Assembly: GCA_904374465.1 (NCBI GenBank)
Contig: CAJFFY010000003.1
Coordinates: forward strand, 35,655-99,654
Length of the DNA: 64,000 bases
Direction: 5' to 3'
From: an uncultured Subdoligranulum sp.
GTDB taxonomy: Bacteria; Bacillota; Clostridia; Oscillospirales; Ruminococcaceae
The notes under the pieces were generated by a model, which worked only from the letters and a program-made list of their open reading frames with translations, searched no databases and was not told where the DNA came from. Within the stretch, counting starts at the first letter, position 1. Every line of letters starts with the position of its first letter. The position numbers were made by a program, and so were the translations under genes. This document shows positions 31,818 through 41,242 of this stretch, in pieces.

Positions 31818-32581
31818 AACAAGCGCTGATTTGTGCCAGCTTTGGCACCACGGTGGCCAACGGCCGCAAGGACCTGGAGGCAGTGGAACAGGCGCTGCAG
31901 GCTGTGGCGTCTGACCGGCTTTTTTGCCGTGCCTGGACCAGCCGGATCATTCGCAAACGGATGGCGGCACGGGGGGAGTCGGTGGATGGGCTTCCCGAAG
32001 CGTTGGAAAAGCTGGCGGCAGCCGGATACGACCGGGTGGCGGTGCAGCCCACACACTTGCTTTACGGGTATGAATACGATAAAATAAAATCCGAAATTGC
32101 CCCGTATCAAAGCCGGTTTGCCCATCTGGCGCTGGGCAAACCGCTGCTGGCCGATACCCACGACCTGCAGACGGTGGCACGCCTTCTGGGAGAGGCCTAT
32201 CCGGCGCAGCCCGGGGAGGTTCTGGTCCTGATGGGACATGGAACCGAGCATTTTGCGGGGGTGGTCTACCCAGCGCTGCAAAGTGTTTTTGCTTTACAGG
32301 GGCGCGGCGATGTTTTTGTGGCGGCGGTGGAAGGATGGCCGGCGCTGGCCGAGGTCCTGCCGCAGATTCTGGCGTCCGGCTGCCGCAAAGCACATCTGGT
32401 GCCGTTGTTGCTGGTGGCGGGGGATCATGCCTGCCACGATATGGCCGGGGAACAGGCGGAAAGCTGGAAGAGCCAGCTGGAAGCGGCCGGTCTTTCGGTG
32501 CGCTGCACCCTGGAAGGACTGGGGCGCCTGGAAGGTATCCAGAAGATGTACTGTGCCAGACTCAAAGCGTTACTGGAGTGA
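31814..32581 (+). CDS. cbiK: sirohydrochlorin cobaltochelatase CbiK
   Basis: Inserts cobalt into sirohydrochlorin, the first committed step of anaerobic cobalamin synthesis (255 aa). It begins with K-Q-A-L-I-C-A-S-F-G-T-T, the class II chelatase opening. The two metal/proton-binding His motifs are M-G-H-G-T-E-H near residue 140 and G-D-H-A-C-H-D-M-A-G-E near 203. No signal peptide, so cytoplasmic. Genes for making sirohydrochlorin are not in the window. Confidence 0.93.
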   Translation: MKQALICASFGTTVANGRKDLEAVEQALQAVASDRLFCRAWTSRIIRKRMAARGESVDGLPEALEKLAAAGYDRVAVQPTHLLYGYEYDKIKSEIAPYQSRFAHLALGKPLLADTHDLQTVARLLGEAYPAQPGEVLVLMGHGTEHFAGVVYPALQSVFALQGRGDVFVAAVEGWPALAEVLPQILASGCRKAHLVPLLLVAGDHACHDMAGEQAESWKSQLEAAGLSVRCTLEGLGRLEGIQKMYCARLKALLE

Positions 32582-32584
32582 ACC

Positions 32585-33718
32585 ATGTCGTTTGATCATA
32601 CCATCCGCAGCGGACAGCGGTTGCTGCGCTGCGGTTATACCACCGGGACCTGTGCGGCGCTGGCTGCCCAGGGGGCGACGCGTTTGCTGCTTTTGGGGCA
32701 AGTCCCGCGCACCCTTTCCCTCATGACACCCAAAGGCTGGGAGGTGACGGTCCGCCCGCTGACCTGCCGGTGCCAGGGGGAAGCAGCGCTGTGCAGCGTG
32801 CGCAAGGACGGTGGGGATGACATTGATGTGACCGATGGATTGCCCATCACTGCCACCGTCCGCAAAGCTGCCGGACCGGGCATTGCCATCGACGGCGGTG
32901 AAGGCGTCGGCCGGGTCACCCGACCGGGACTGGACCAGCCGGTGGGGGCAGCTGCCATCAACCGGGTGCCCCGCCGGATGATCACCCAGGCGGTGAAGGC
33001 TGTCTGCCGGGACGCCGGGTACACCGGCGGGCTGTCGGTGGTGATCGGTGTGGAGGGCGGTCAGGAAGCGGCCCGCCGCACTTTCAATCCGCAGATGGGA
33101 GTGGAGGGCGGCCTTTCGATTCTGGGAACCTCCGGCATTGTGGAACCCATGAGCGAACAGGCCATTGTGGACACCATTGCGCTGGAAATCCGCCAGCATG
33201 CCACCCATACCCAAAATCTCATTCTCACGCCGGGAAACTACGGCACGGATTTTCTGCACGCCCAGGGCTGGGATGCCTGCGGTGTGCCGGTGGTTAAATG
33301 TTCCAATTTTCTGGGGGAAGCCCTGGACTGTGCCGCCGTGGAAGGAATGACCCGCCTGTTGCTGGTGGGGCATGTCGGCAAACTGGTCAAGGTGGCGGGT
33401 GGCATCATGAACACCCATTCCCGCTATGCCGACTGCCGGACCGAGCTGTTTTGTGCCCATGCCGCACAGTGCGGCGCGCAGACCGAGGTCTGCCGGGCGC
33501 TGATGGAAGCCGCCACTGCAGACGCCTGCCTGGAAATTCTGTCGGCGGCGGGGCTACGCGACGCCGTGATGGCCTCTTTGCTGGACGCCATGCAGAACCA
33601 TCTGCAGCGCCGTCTGGGGGACGGCTGCCAGGGCGGTGTGATCGTTTTTTCCAACCAATTCGGCCTGCTGGGCGCCACACAGCCCGCCAAGGAGATATTG
33701 CAACTATGGCAGAACTGA
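32585..33718 (+). CDS. cbiD: cobalt-precorrin-5B C1-methyltransferase CbiD
   Basis: Methylates C1 of cobalt-precorrin-5B with S-adenosylmethionine (377 aa). The characteristic N-terminal motif is L-R-C-G-Y-T-T-G-T-C-A-A near residue 17, with G-E-G-V-G-R-V-T near 100. CbiD is unrelated to the tetrapyrrole methylases beside it. It starts 3 bp after cbiK and overlaps cbiL by 13 bp. Confidence 0.95.
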   Translation: MSFDHTIRSGQRLLRCGYTTGTCAALAAQGATRLLLLGQVPRTLSLMTPKGWEVTVRPLTCRCQGEAALCSVRKDGGDDIDVTDGLPITATVRKAAGPGIAIDGGEGVGRVTRPGLDQPVGAAAINRVPRRMITQAVKAVCRDAGYTGGLSVVIGVEGGQEAARRTFNPQMGVEGGLSILGTSGIVEPMSEQAIVDTIALEIRQHATHTQNLILTPGNYGTDFLHAQGWDACGVPVVKCSNFLGEALDCAAVEGMTRLLLVGHVGKLVKVAGGIMNTHSRYADCRTELFCAHAAQCGAQTEVCRALMEAATADACLEILSAAGLRDAVMASLLDAMQNHLQRRLGDGCQGGVIVFSNQFGLLGATQPAKEILQLWQN

Positions 33719-34410
33719 AGAAACAAGGCACGCTGTACGGTGTCAGCGTGGGCCCGGGGGATCCCGAACTCATGACGCTGCAGGCAGTGCGGCGGCTGGA
33801 GGCCTGCCCGGTGATCGCTGCGCCCCAGACCAAAAGCGGACAGATGCTGGCGCTGGAGATTGCCCGGGGAGCGGTGAATCTGGACGGGAAAATCATCGTG
33901 CCGCTGCATTTTCCCATGACGCGGGAGCAAAAGGCTCTGCAGACGGCCCATGAGGCTGCGGCCGAATCCCTGCGGTCTTATCTGGATGCCGGGCAGGATG
34001 TGGCCATGCTCAACCTGGGGGACGTGTCGGTTTATGCCACCTTCGGATACCTGCAGGAATTGTTGCAGGCCCGGGGATATACCACCGTTATGCTGGCCGG
34101 TGTGCCCAGCTTCTGTGCCTCGGCGGCACGGCTCAACCGGTCCCTGACCGCCGGCATGGAGGAACCGCTGACCATTGCGCCGGGCGGTGCGGCGGATGCG
34201 GTGCTGGATGCGCCCGGCAGCAAGGTGCTGATGAAAACCGGGCGTCAACTGCCCCGGACCCTGGCAGCGCTGGAGGCCCACGGAAAGCTGGCCAGCAGCG
34301 CCATGGTCTGCAACTGCGGGCTACCCAACGAGGAAGTCTGGCCGGACCTTTCGACGTATGACCGGGACCGTCCGGCCGGCTATTTTGCAACGATTCTGGT
34401 AAAGGAGTAA
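33706..34410 (+). CDS. cbiL: cobalt-precorrin-2 C20-methyltransferase CbiL
   Basis: Class III S-adenosylmethionine methylase (234 aa) acting on C20. Opening G-T-L-Y-G-V-S-V-G-P-G-D-P-E-L-M-T, then A-A-P-Q-T-K and the central L-N-L-G-D-V-S-V-Y-A-T, all standard for CbiL. The ATG at 33706 lies inside the end of cbiD after GGAGATATTG. It is a little shorter than many CbiL proteins but complete. Confidence 0.94.
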   Translation: MAELKKQGTLYGVSVGPGDPELMTLQAVRRLEACPVIAAPQTKSGQMLALEIARGAVNLDGKIIVPLHFPMTREQKALQTAHEAAAESLRSYLDAGQDVAMLNLGDVSVYATFGYLQELLQARGYTTVMLAGVPSFCASAARLNRSLTAGMEEPLTIAPGGAADAVLDAPGSKVLMKTGRQLPRTLAALEAHGKLASSAMVCNCGLPNEEVWPDLSTYDRDRPAGYFATILVKE

Positions 34411-34413
34411 CCC

Positions 34414-35175
34414 ATGGTTCATTTTGTGGGAGCCGGTCCGGGAGCCCCGGATCTGATTACGCTGCGCGGCGCCGAATTGCTGCGCGCCGCAGACTGTATT
34501 ATTTATGCGGGCAGTCTGGTAAACCCTGCCCTGCTGGCGCTGGCCCGGGACGGGTGTGCTGTTTATAACAGTGCCGAGATGACCCTGGAGCAGGTGCTGG
34601 CGGTGATGCAGGAGCAGGAGCGGCTGTCCCACGAAACAGTACGGCTCCACACGGGGGATGCCAGCCTGTATGGTGCCATCCGCGAGCAGATGGACCAACT
34701 GGACCGGCTGGGCATTGCCTATGACGATGTGCCGGGAGTTTCCAGCTTTTGCGGTGCAGCCGCGGCAGCCTGCGCCGAATATACCCTGCCGGGCATCAGC
34801 CAGACCGTGATCATCACGCGGATGGCGGGCCGCACCCCGGTGCCGGAGCGGGAAGCGCTGTCCAAGCTGGCCGCCCATGGCGCCAGCATGGTGATTTTCC
34901 TGTCGGCCGGCATGCTGCCGGCTGTGCAGGAGGCGCTGCTGCAGGGGGCCTATACCAAGGCAACCCCGGCGGCGCTGGTATACAAAGCCACCTGGCCGGA
35001 AGAAAAGGTGGTGCGCTGTACCCTGGGCACCCTGGCCCAAGCCGGGGCAGACCATCAGATCACCAAAACGGCGTTGATTCTGGTGGGGGATTTCCTGGCC
35101 CCCGCCGGATATGATCGCAGCAAACTCTATGACCCGGGCTTTACCACCGAATTCCGAAAGGGGAGCGAAGGATGA
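34414..35175 (+). CDS. cbiF: cobalt-precorrin-4 C11-methyltransferase CbiF
   Basis: Tetrapyrrole methylase for C11 (253 aa). Starts H-F-V-G-A-G-P-G-A-P-D-L-I-T-L-R-G and has I-Y-A-G-S-L-V-N-P near residue 30 and R-L-H-T-G-D-A-S-L-Y-G near 75. It has the typical CbiF length and begins 3 bp after cbiL. Confidence 0.95.
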   Translation: MVHFVGAGPGAPDLITLRGAELLRAADCIIYAGSLVNPALLALARDGCAVYNSAEMTLEQVLAVMQEQERLSHETVRLHTGDASLYGAIREQMDQLDRLGIAYDDVPGVSSFCGAAAAACAEYTLPGISQTVIITRMAGRTPVPEREALSKLAAHGASMVIFLSAGMLPAVQEALLQGAYTKATPAALVYKATWPEEKVVRCTLGTLAQAGADHQITKTALILVGDFLAPAGYDRSKLYDPGFTTEFRKGSEG

Positions 35176-36158
35176 GCGTTGCCTGCCTGGCCTTTACCGA
35201 AAAGGGCTATGCCCTGGCGCGGCGGTTGGCCTGTGCCCTGGGCGGCACCGCGGACCGCAGTGGGCAGCCTTTGAGCCTGCAGCAGTGGACGCAGACGCAT
35301 TTCGCGTCGGAGCGTGCGCTGGTCTATGTGGGGGCGGCGGGCATTGCCGTACGGGCCATCGCACCGTATCTGCACAGCAAAACCACCGATCCGGCGGTGG
35401 TGGTGGTGGATGAGGGCGGACAGTTCGTCATCCCGCTGCTTTCGGGCCACCTGGGGGGCGCCAACGATCTGGCACGCCATGTGGCCCGGCTTCTGAACGC
35501 CCAGGCGGTGATTACCACGGCCACCGATGTGAACGAAGTGTTTGCGGTAGACGAATGGGCGCGCTGCCAGCGCTGCGCAGTGCTGCACCCCGAAAACATC
35601 CGTAAGGTATCGGGTGCATTGCTGGCGGGGCGCCCGGTGCGTATCCACACCGAGGTGCCGGTATCCGGAACGGTACCGGCGGGTATCGAATTGGCGGAAA
35701 GTGCCCCCTGGGATGTCTATGTGGGGTTGGAACCACAGCCGGCATCGGTTCTGTGGCTGGTGCCGCAGAACGTCATACTGGGGGTGGGCTGCCGGAAGGG
35801 CATCACGGACAGGGCGTTGGAAAAGGCCTTGGCATCCCTGGATCTGCCCCCCCAGTGCATCGGCGCGGTGGCCAGCATCGACCTGAAGGCCCGGGAAGCG
35901 GGCTTACTGAGTTTTTGCCGGCAACACGGCTGGCCGCTGAAGATTTACAGCGCGGCACAACTGGCACAGGCGAAGGGCAACTTTACCGCTTCCGCCTTTG
36001 TGGAGAAGACCACCGGTGTGGACAATGTCTGCGAGCGTGCGGCGGTGCTGGCCAGTGGCGGAACGTTGCTGCGGCGCAAGCAGGCGGAAAACGGTGTGAC
36101 GATGGCGGCGGCACTGAAACCCTATCAACTGGATTGGAGATTTCGCAATGTGTGGTAA
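35172..36158 (+). CDS. cbiG: cobalt-precorrin-5A hydrolase CbiG
   Basis: Opens the delta-lactone ring and releases acetaldehyde from cobalt-precorrin-5A (328 aa). The N-terminal domain holds V-Y-V-G-A-A-G-I-A-V-R-A-I-A-P and L-S-G-H-L-G-G-A-N-D-L-A-R. The C-terminal domain holds G-V-G-C-R-K-G-I-T and the T-G-V-D-N-V-C-E-R-A motif. The protein is unfused, unlike CbiGH or CbiGF seen elsewhere. It overlaps cbiF by 4 bp and cbiH by 11 bp. Confidence 0.95.
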   Translation: MSVACLAFTEKGYALARRLACALGGTADRSGQPLSLQQWTQTHFASERALVYVGAAGIAVRAIAPYLHSKTTDPAVVVVDEGGQFVIPLLSGHLGGANDLARHVARLLNAQAVITTATDVNEVFAVDEWARCQRCAVLHPENIRKVSGALLAGRPVRIHTEVPVSGTVPAGIELAESAPWDVYVGLEPQPASVLWLVPQNVILGVGCRKGITDRALEKALASLDLPPQCIGAVASIDLKAREAGLLSFCRQHGWPLKIYSAAQLAQAKGNFTASAFVEKTTGVDNVCERAAVLASGGTLLRRKQAENGVTMAAALKPYQLDWRFRNVW

Positions 36159-36885
36159 TTTGTATGTGGTCGGTCTGGGTCCGGGGGATGCAACCATGCT
36201 CACCGGGCAGGCAAAGGCTGCACTGGAGGCGGCGGATGTCCTGTGCGGGTATACGGTGTATGTGGAACTGGTACATCCTTTGTATCCCGATAAGGAAATT
36301 TACACCACCCCCATGCGTGGTGAGGTGGATCGCTGCCGCTGGGCCCTGGAAACGGCGGCGGGCGGCAAGCATGTGGCACTGGTCTGCAGCGGCGATGCGG
36401 GGGTTTACGGCATGGCCTCCCCGGTGCTGGAGCTGGCCAAAGACTATCCGGAGGTCCCCATTGAGGTAGTGCCCGGTGTGACGGCGGCGCTTTCGGGGGC
36501 GGCTGTGCTGGGGGCACCGCTGGGACACGATTTCTGCGTGATCTCGCTGTCCGATCTGCTGACGCCCTGGGACGTGATCGAAAAACGGTTGCAGTGCGCG
36601 GCCATGGGAGATTTCTCTCTCTGCCTGTATAACCCGGCGTCCCATCGCCGCAAGGATCATCTGCAGCGGGCGGTGGACATTCTGTTGGCGGCCGGCAAGG
36701 CGGGTGAAACACCCTGCGCCACCGTGCGCAACATTGCGCGTGCCGGCCAGGAGGCCAAGCTGTACACTCTGGAAACCTTGCGGGATGCGCCGGTGGATAT
36801 GTTTACCACGGTCTTTGTGGGCAGCAGTACCACCCGGCAGCAGGGCTCCTGGCTCATCACACCCCGGGGGTATCGCCAGGTATGA
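36148..36885 (+). CDS. cbiH: cobalt-precorrin-3 C17-methyltransferase CbiH
   Basis: Ring-contracting methylase (245 aa). Opening L-Y-V-V-G-L-G-P-G-D-A-T-M-L-T, then C-G-Y-T-V-Y near residue 33, and V-C-S-G-D-A-G-V-Y-G-M-A and L-Y-N-P-A-S-H-R-R further on. It overlaps cbiG by 11 bp and cbiJ by 4 bp. It lacks the C-terminal Fe-S extension found in the B. megaterium CbiH60 form. Confidence 0.95.
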   Translation: MCGNLYVVGLGPGDATMLTGQAKAALEAADVLCGYTVYVELVHPLYPDKEIYTTPMRGEVDRCRWALETAAGGKHVALVCSGDAGVYGMASPVLELAKDYPEVPIEVVPGVTAALSGAAVLGAPLGHDFCVISLSDLLTPWDVIEKRLQCAAMGDFSLCLYNPASHRRKDHLQRAVDILLAAGKAGETPCATVRNIARAGQEAKLYTLETLRDAPVDMFTTVFVGSSTTRQQGSWLITPRGYRQV

Positions 36886-37628
36886 GAGTGGTCGTTTTTT
36901 CCGGCACCACCGAAGGGCGCACCCTTTCCTATACCCTGGCGGACCGGGGGATTCCGGTGGAGGTTTGTGTGGCCACCGAATACGGAAAGATTGACCAGGG
37001 GGAGTATCCGGGGGTAACGATTCGTGCAGGGCGTCTGACCGAGGCGGAAATGGCCGCGCTGCTGGACCGTTCCACCCTCTGCGTGGATGCCACCCATCCC
37101 TATGCCACCCAGGTCACGGCCAACATCCGGCGGGCGGCCCAAAGGGCCGGTGCGGTGTACAAACGGCTGCTGCGTCCGGCCAGCCCCTTGCCGGAGGGCT
37201 GTTGGACGGCCAGGGATGCCGCCGAGGCGGTCCGCCTTCTGAAAGATACTCGGGGCAATATCCTGCTCACCACCGGGGCCAAGGAACTGACGGCCTTTGC
37301 ACCGTTGGGAACACAGCGTCTGTTTGCCCGGGTGCTGCCGCTGGATTCCAGCCTGACAGCCTGCCGGGAGGCCGGCATTGCACCGGCCCGGATTATCGCC
37401 ATGCAGGGCCCCTTTGGTACAGAACTGAACGTGGCACTGCTGCATCAGTTCGCAATCCGGTATCTGGTCACCAAGGACGGCGGCAGTCCCGGCGGATTTG
37501 CCGAAAAATGTGCCGCCGCCCGGGCCTGCGGCGTGCAGCTTGTGGTGCTGCGTCGGCCCCCGGAAGACGGTGAACCCTACGAACAAATTCTGGAGTTTTG
37601 CAAGGAGTGGATGGCACCATGCAGGTGA
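36882..37628 (+). CDS. cbiJ: cobalt-precorrin-6A reductase CbiJ
   Basis: NAD(P)H-dependent reductase (248 aa). N-terminal V-F-S-G-T-T-E-G-R-T-L, a central D-A-T-H-P-Y-A and C-terminal V-T-K-D-G-G-S-P-G-G-F are the CobK/CbiJ hallmarks. It overlaps cbiH by 4 bp and cbiET by 10 bp. Confidence 0.94.
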   Translation: MRVVVFSGTTEGRTLSYTLADRGIPVEVCVATEYGKIDQGEYPGVTIRAGRLTEAEMAALLDRSTLCVDATHPYATQVTANIRRAAQRAGAVYKRLLRPASPLPEGCWTARDAAEAVRLLKDTRGNILLTTGAKELTAFAPLGTQRLFARVLPLDSSLTACREAGIAPARIIAMQGPFGTELNVALLHQFAIRYLVTKDGGSPGGFAEKCAAARACGVQLVVLRRPPEDGEPYEQILEFCKEWMAPCR

Positions 37629-38818
37629 GTTTACTGGCACTGGGGGGCGGCACGGGGGATACCCTGACGGCACAAAGCCGGACGGCCTTATTGCAGGCGG
37701 ATTGCATCGTGGGCGCGGCGCGCTTGCTGGAGCAGCTGCCTGCGGGCTGCACGACACACCGTGCCGCTGCCACCAAACCCCGGCAGATTCTTGAGGCGTT
37801 GCAGGGAGGCGCCAGCCACGGCGCGGTGGTTTACAGCGGAGACACGGGGTTCTACTCGGGGTGCCGCAGTCTGATTCCGCTGCTGGAAGAAAACCGAATT
37901 CCCTACACCGTCTGTGCGGGGGTATCCAGCGTACAACTGTTGGCCGCGGCGCTGCACCGCCCCTGGCAGGACTGGGTGCTGGTTTCGGCGCACGGCGTTC
38001 ACTGTGATGCGGTGGCGGCAGTCAGCCAGGGCAAACCGGCCTTTTTCCTCACCGGCGGCAGCCTGGGGGTGCCCCAGCTCTGCAGCCAGCTGTGTGCTGC
38101 CGGTCTGGGCGACTTGCCGGTCACCGTGGGGGAAAACCTCAGCTATCCGGACGAGAAGCTCACCGCGGGCACTGCGGCGGATATGGCGGGAAAAAGCTTC
38201 GGGCCGCTGTGTGTGCTGCTGGCCGAAGCGGCGCCGCAGCCGCCCCGGCGAACCCCCGGCTGGCCGGATGACTGGTTCGTGCGGGGCAAGGTGCCCATGA
38301 CCAAACGCTTTGTGCGTGCGGCTGTTCTGGCCGCGTTGGGACCACACCCCGGGGAGGTCCTTTGGGATGTGGGCGCCGGAACCGGCAGTGTCAGTGTGGA
38401 ACTGGCTGCTGCCGCGCCCGGTGCAGCGGTCTACGCCGTGGAGTGCGAAGCGCCGGCCCAGGAATTGCTGCAGCAGAACCGGGCCAAATTCCACACCTGG
38501 AATCTGCACTGCATTTCGGGGCGCGCGCCGGAGGCGTTGGCCGACCTGCCGGCCCCGGATGCCGTCTTTGTGGGCGGCAGCAAGGGCGCACTGGAGGCCA
38601 TCCTGACGGCCGCGCTGGACAAGAATCCCCAGGCGAGGCTGTGCGTCAGCTGCATTGCCCTGGAAACCCTGGAACGGACGCTTGCCTTCTGCCGTGACCG
38701 CGGCCTGACCCCCCAGGTGGCGCAGCTGGCCGTCAGCGGTGCACAACCGATGGGGCGACTGCACCTGATGATGGCCCAAAATCCGGTTTTTTTGGTGACG
38801 GTACACTGCGATGATTGA
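37619..38818 (+). CDS. cbiET: precorrin-6Y/7 C5,15-methyltransferase, CbiE-CbiT fusion
   Basis: Fusion (399 aa) of CbiE (C5 methylase, residues 1-200, opening L-L-A-L-G-G-G-T-G-D, with Y-S-G-D-T-G-F-Y-S-G) and CbiT (C15 methylation and decarboxylation of the C12 acetate, about 215-399, S-adenosylmethionine motif L-W-D-V-G-A-G-T-G-S-V-S-V). Equivalent to CobL. The ATG at 37619 lies within the end of cbiJ; AAGGAG lies upstream. Confidence 0.94.
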   Translation: MQVSLLALGGGTGDTLTAQSRTALLQADCIVGAARLLEQLPAGCTTHRAAATKPRQILEALQGGASHGAVVYSGDTGFYSGCRSLIPLLEENRIPYTVCAGVSSVQLLAAALHRPWQDWVLVSAHGVHCDAVAAVSQGKPAFFLTGGSLGVPQLCSQLCAAGLGDLPVTVGENLSYPDEKLTAGTAADMAGKSFGPLCVLLAEAAPQPPRRTPGWPDDWFVRGKVPMTKRFVRAAVLAALGPHPGEVLWDVGAGTGSVSVELAAAAPGAAVYAVECEAPAQELLQQNRAKFHTWNLHCISGRAPEALADLPAPDAVFVGGSKGALEAILTAALDKNPQARLCVSCIALETLERTLAFCRDRGLTPQVAQLAVSGAQPMGRLHLMMAQNPVFLVTVHCDD

Positions 38819-40187
38819 ATGTATGATCGCTGCGCCCCGGTCGGGTGGCGGCAAAACGGTGATGACGTGTGCCTTGCTGGCGGCGCTGCGGCAGCGGGGG
38901 ATGAACCCCTGCGCCTTCAAATGCGGCCCGGATTATATTGACCCCATGTTTCACCGGGCGGTACTGGGGCTGGAAAGCCATAATCTGGATCTGTTTCTCG
39001 CTTCCGCCGATACGGTCCGCACCCTGTATGCCCGCTATGGAGCGGGGCATGGTGCCGCGGTCTGCGAAGGAGTCATGGGTTTCTATGATGGTCTGGGTGG
39101 CACCACGGACCGGGCCAGTGCCTGGCATCTGGCGGACACCCTGGATCTGCCGGTCCTGCTGGTGCTGCGCCCGAAGGGAGCCAGCCTGACCCTGGCGGCC
39201 ACGGTGCGGGGACTGCAGGCCTTTCGGCCCCAAAGCCATCTGGCCGGCATCTTGCTCAATGATTGCAAGCCTATGCTGTATCAGACCCTGGCCCCCATGC
39301 TGGAACGGGAAACCGGTCTGCCGGTGTTGGGGTATCTGCCGCCCATGGAGGAGGCTTCCTTTGCCAGCCGTCATCTGGGACTGTACACGGCCGGGGAAAT
39401 CACTGACCTGCAAGCGCGCGTCAAAGCGTTGGGGATTCAGGCCCAAAAGACGCTGGACCTGGACAGAATCCGGGCGCTGTGCAGCCGGCCGGAACGCCCG
39501 CCGCTGCCGGACACGGTCCCAGTGCCGCACCGCACCCGGATTGCGGTGGCCCGGGACGAGGCTTTCTGCTTCTGCTATGCCGAAACATTGGACGCGCTGC
39601 GGGACGCCGGTGCCGAGCCGGTTTTCTTCAGCCCGCTGCGGGACCACGCACTACCGGGAAACTGTGCGGGTCTCTACCTGCCGGGCGGATATCCGGAACT
39701 GCACGCCCGGGCGCTGGGCGAAAATGCAGTGCTGCGTGAAGCAATCGGCCGTCTGGTGCGGGCGGGCCTGCCCACGGTGGCCGAGTGCGGAGGTTATCTG
39801 TATCTGGGACAAGCCCTGGAGGATACCGCGGGCACGTTCTGGCCCATGGCGGGGGTACTGCCCGGACAGGGAATCCGAACCGGACACCTGGTGCGGTTCG
39901 GGTATGCGGAACTGACGGCCCATGCGGACAGCCTTCTGCTCCGAACAGAGGAAAGTCTGCCCATCCATGCCTTCCACTACTGGGATTCCACCCAAAACGG
40001 AACCGCCTGCACGGCGCACAAACCGCAGAGCGGGCGCAGCTGGGACTGCGGTTTTGCCACCCCCACGCTGTTTGCCTCCTTTGCCCATCTCTACTGGGCC
40101 GGGACGCCCCGGCTGGCCCGTCGCTTTGTGGCGGCAGCCCAACACTATGAAAGGGAGCAAGGCGCATGTCTTCATCCGCAGAATTGA
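38811..40187 (+). CDS. cbiA: cobyrinate a,c-diamide synthase CbiA
   Basis: ATP- and glutamine-dependent amidation of the a and c side chains (458 aa). The N-terminal P-loop domain reads A-P-R-S-G-G-G-K-T with F-K-C-G-P-D-Y-I-D-P-M-F-H near residue 36. The C-terminal glutaminase domain has its nucleophile Cys in V-A-E-C-G-G-Y-L-Y near residue 325. It overlaps cobT by 22 bp. Confidence 0.94.
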   Translation: MIECMIAAPRSGGGKTVMTCALLAALRQRGMNPCAFKCGPDYIDPMFHRAVLGLESHNLDLFLASADTVRTLYARYGAGHGAAVCEGVMGFYDGLGGTTDRASAWHLADTLDLPVLLVLRPKGASLTLAATVRGLQAFRPQSHLAGILLNDCKPMLYQTLAPMLERETGLPVLGYLPPMEEASFASRHLGLYTAGEITDLQARVKALGIQAQKTLDLDRIRALCSRPERPPLPDTVPVPHRTRIAVARDEAFCFCYAETLDALRDAGAEPVFFSPLRDHALPGNCAGLYLPGGYPELHARALGENAVLREAIGRLVRAGLPTVAECGGYLYLGQALEDTAGTFWPMAGVLPGQGIRTGHLVRFGYAELTAHADSLLLRTEESLPIHAFHYWDSTQNGTACTAHKPQSGRSWDCGFATPTLFASFAHLYWAGTPRLARRFVAAAQHYEREQGACLHPQN

Positions 40188-41242
40188 ATTCTTTGCTGGC
40201 CGGGATTCGCCCCGGTGACGAAAATGCCCGGGTACAAGCCCAAAAGCAGTGGGCTGCCTGTGCCAAACCGCTGGGGAGTCTTGGATTGCTGGAAGATGCG
40301 TTGACCGATATGGCGGCGCTGACCGGCAGCGCCCGGCTGGCGCTTACACCGCGCACCGTGCTGGTGCTGTGCGCCGACAATGGCGTGGTGGCCCAGGGGG
40401 TATCCCAGACGGGCAGCGAGGTCACCGGGATTGTGGCCCGAGCACTGGCTGCCGGTCAGAGCAACGTCTGCCGGATGGCGGCACTGGCTTCCTGCCGGGT
40501 GCTGCCGGTGGATATGGGCATCCGGGATTTTGCTCCCACGCCGGGGGTGTACGCCAGCCGGATTGGCAACGGCACCGCCGATATGACCGCGGGCCCCGCC
40601 ATGACGCGCTCCCAGGCGGAACAGGCCATTCTGGCGGGAATGGAGCTGGTGCGCCGGGAAAAAGAGGCAGGTACCCACCTGTTGGCAACGGGGGAGATGG
40701 GCATTGGCAACACCACCACCGCCACCGCGGTGACCTGTGCGCTGCTGAGCCGTACCCCGTTGGAATTGACCGGCCGGGGAGCAGGGCTTTCCGACGCGGG
40801 CCTTGTCCGCAAGCGCGCGGCGATCGAGACCGCCCTGCAGGTCAACCAACCCGATCCCGCTGACCCGGTGGATGTGCTGGCCAAGGTGGGCGGGTTTGAT
40901 ATAGCCGGCCTGTGCGGCGTTTTTTTGGGCGGCGCGCTGTATCACATCCCCGTGCTGGTGGATGGTGCCATCAGTGCGGTGGCGGCCCTTTGCGCCGTGC
41001 GGATCTGCCCGGCTGCCGCGGCAGCGGTTTTTGCCACCCACCAGAGTGCCGAACCGGCGGGCGCCCTGCTGCTGCAGGCATTAGGGAAAAAGCCGCTGAT
41101 TACGGCAGGCATGCGCCTTGGTGAAGGCACTGGTGCGGTGGCGGCCATGCCGCTGCTGGATATGGCGCTGGCCATCTACCAGGGCAGCACCTTTGACGAT
41201 TACGGCATGGAGCCCTACCAGCCCCAGGGAGGTCAGAAGTGA
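40166..41242 (+). CDS. cobT: nicotinate-nucleotide-dimethylbenzimidazole phosphoribosyltransferase
   Basis: Activates the lower-ligand base as alpha-ribazole phosphate (358 aa). It has K-P-L-G-S-L-G near residue 33, C-A-D-N-G-V-V-A-Q-G-V-S near 70 and G-E-M-G-I-G-N-T-T-T near 175. Glu near residue 325 in G-E-G-T-G-A is the expected catalytic base. No genes for making 5,6-dimethylbenzimidazole lie nearby, so the base may be scavenged or a different benzimidazole or purine may be used. Confidence 0.95.
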   Translation: MSSSAELNSLLAGIRPGDENARVQAQKQWAACAKPLGSLGLLEDALTDMAALTGSARLALTPRTVLVLCADNGVVAQGVSQTGSEVTGIVARALAAGQSNVCRMAALASCRVLPVDMGIRDFAPTPGVYASRIGNGTADMTAGPAMTRSQAEQAILAGMELVRREKEAGTHLLATGEMGIGNTTTATAVTCALLSRTPLELTGRGAGLSDAGLVRKRAAIETALQVNQPDPADPVDVLAKVGGFDIAGLCGVFLGGALYHIPVLVDGAISAVAALCAVRICPAAAAAVFATHQSAEPAGALLLQALGKKPLITAGMRLGEGTGAVAAMPLLDMALAIYQGSTFDDYGMEPYQPQGGQK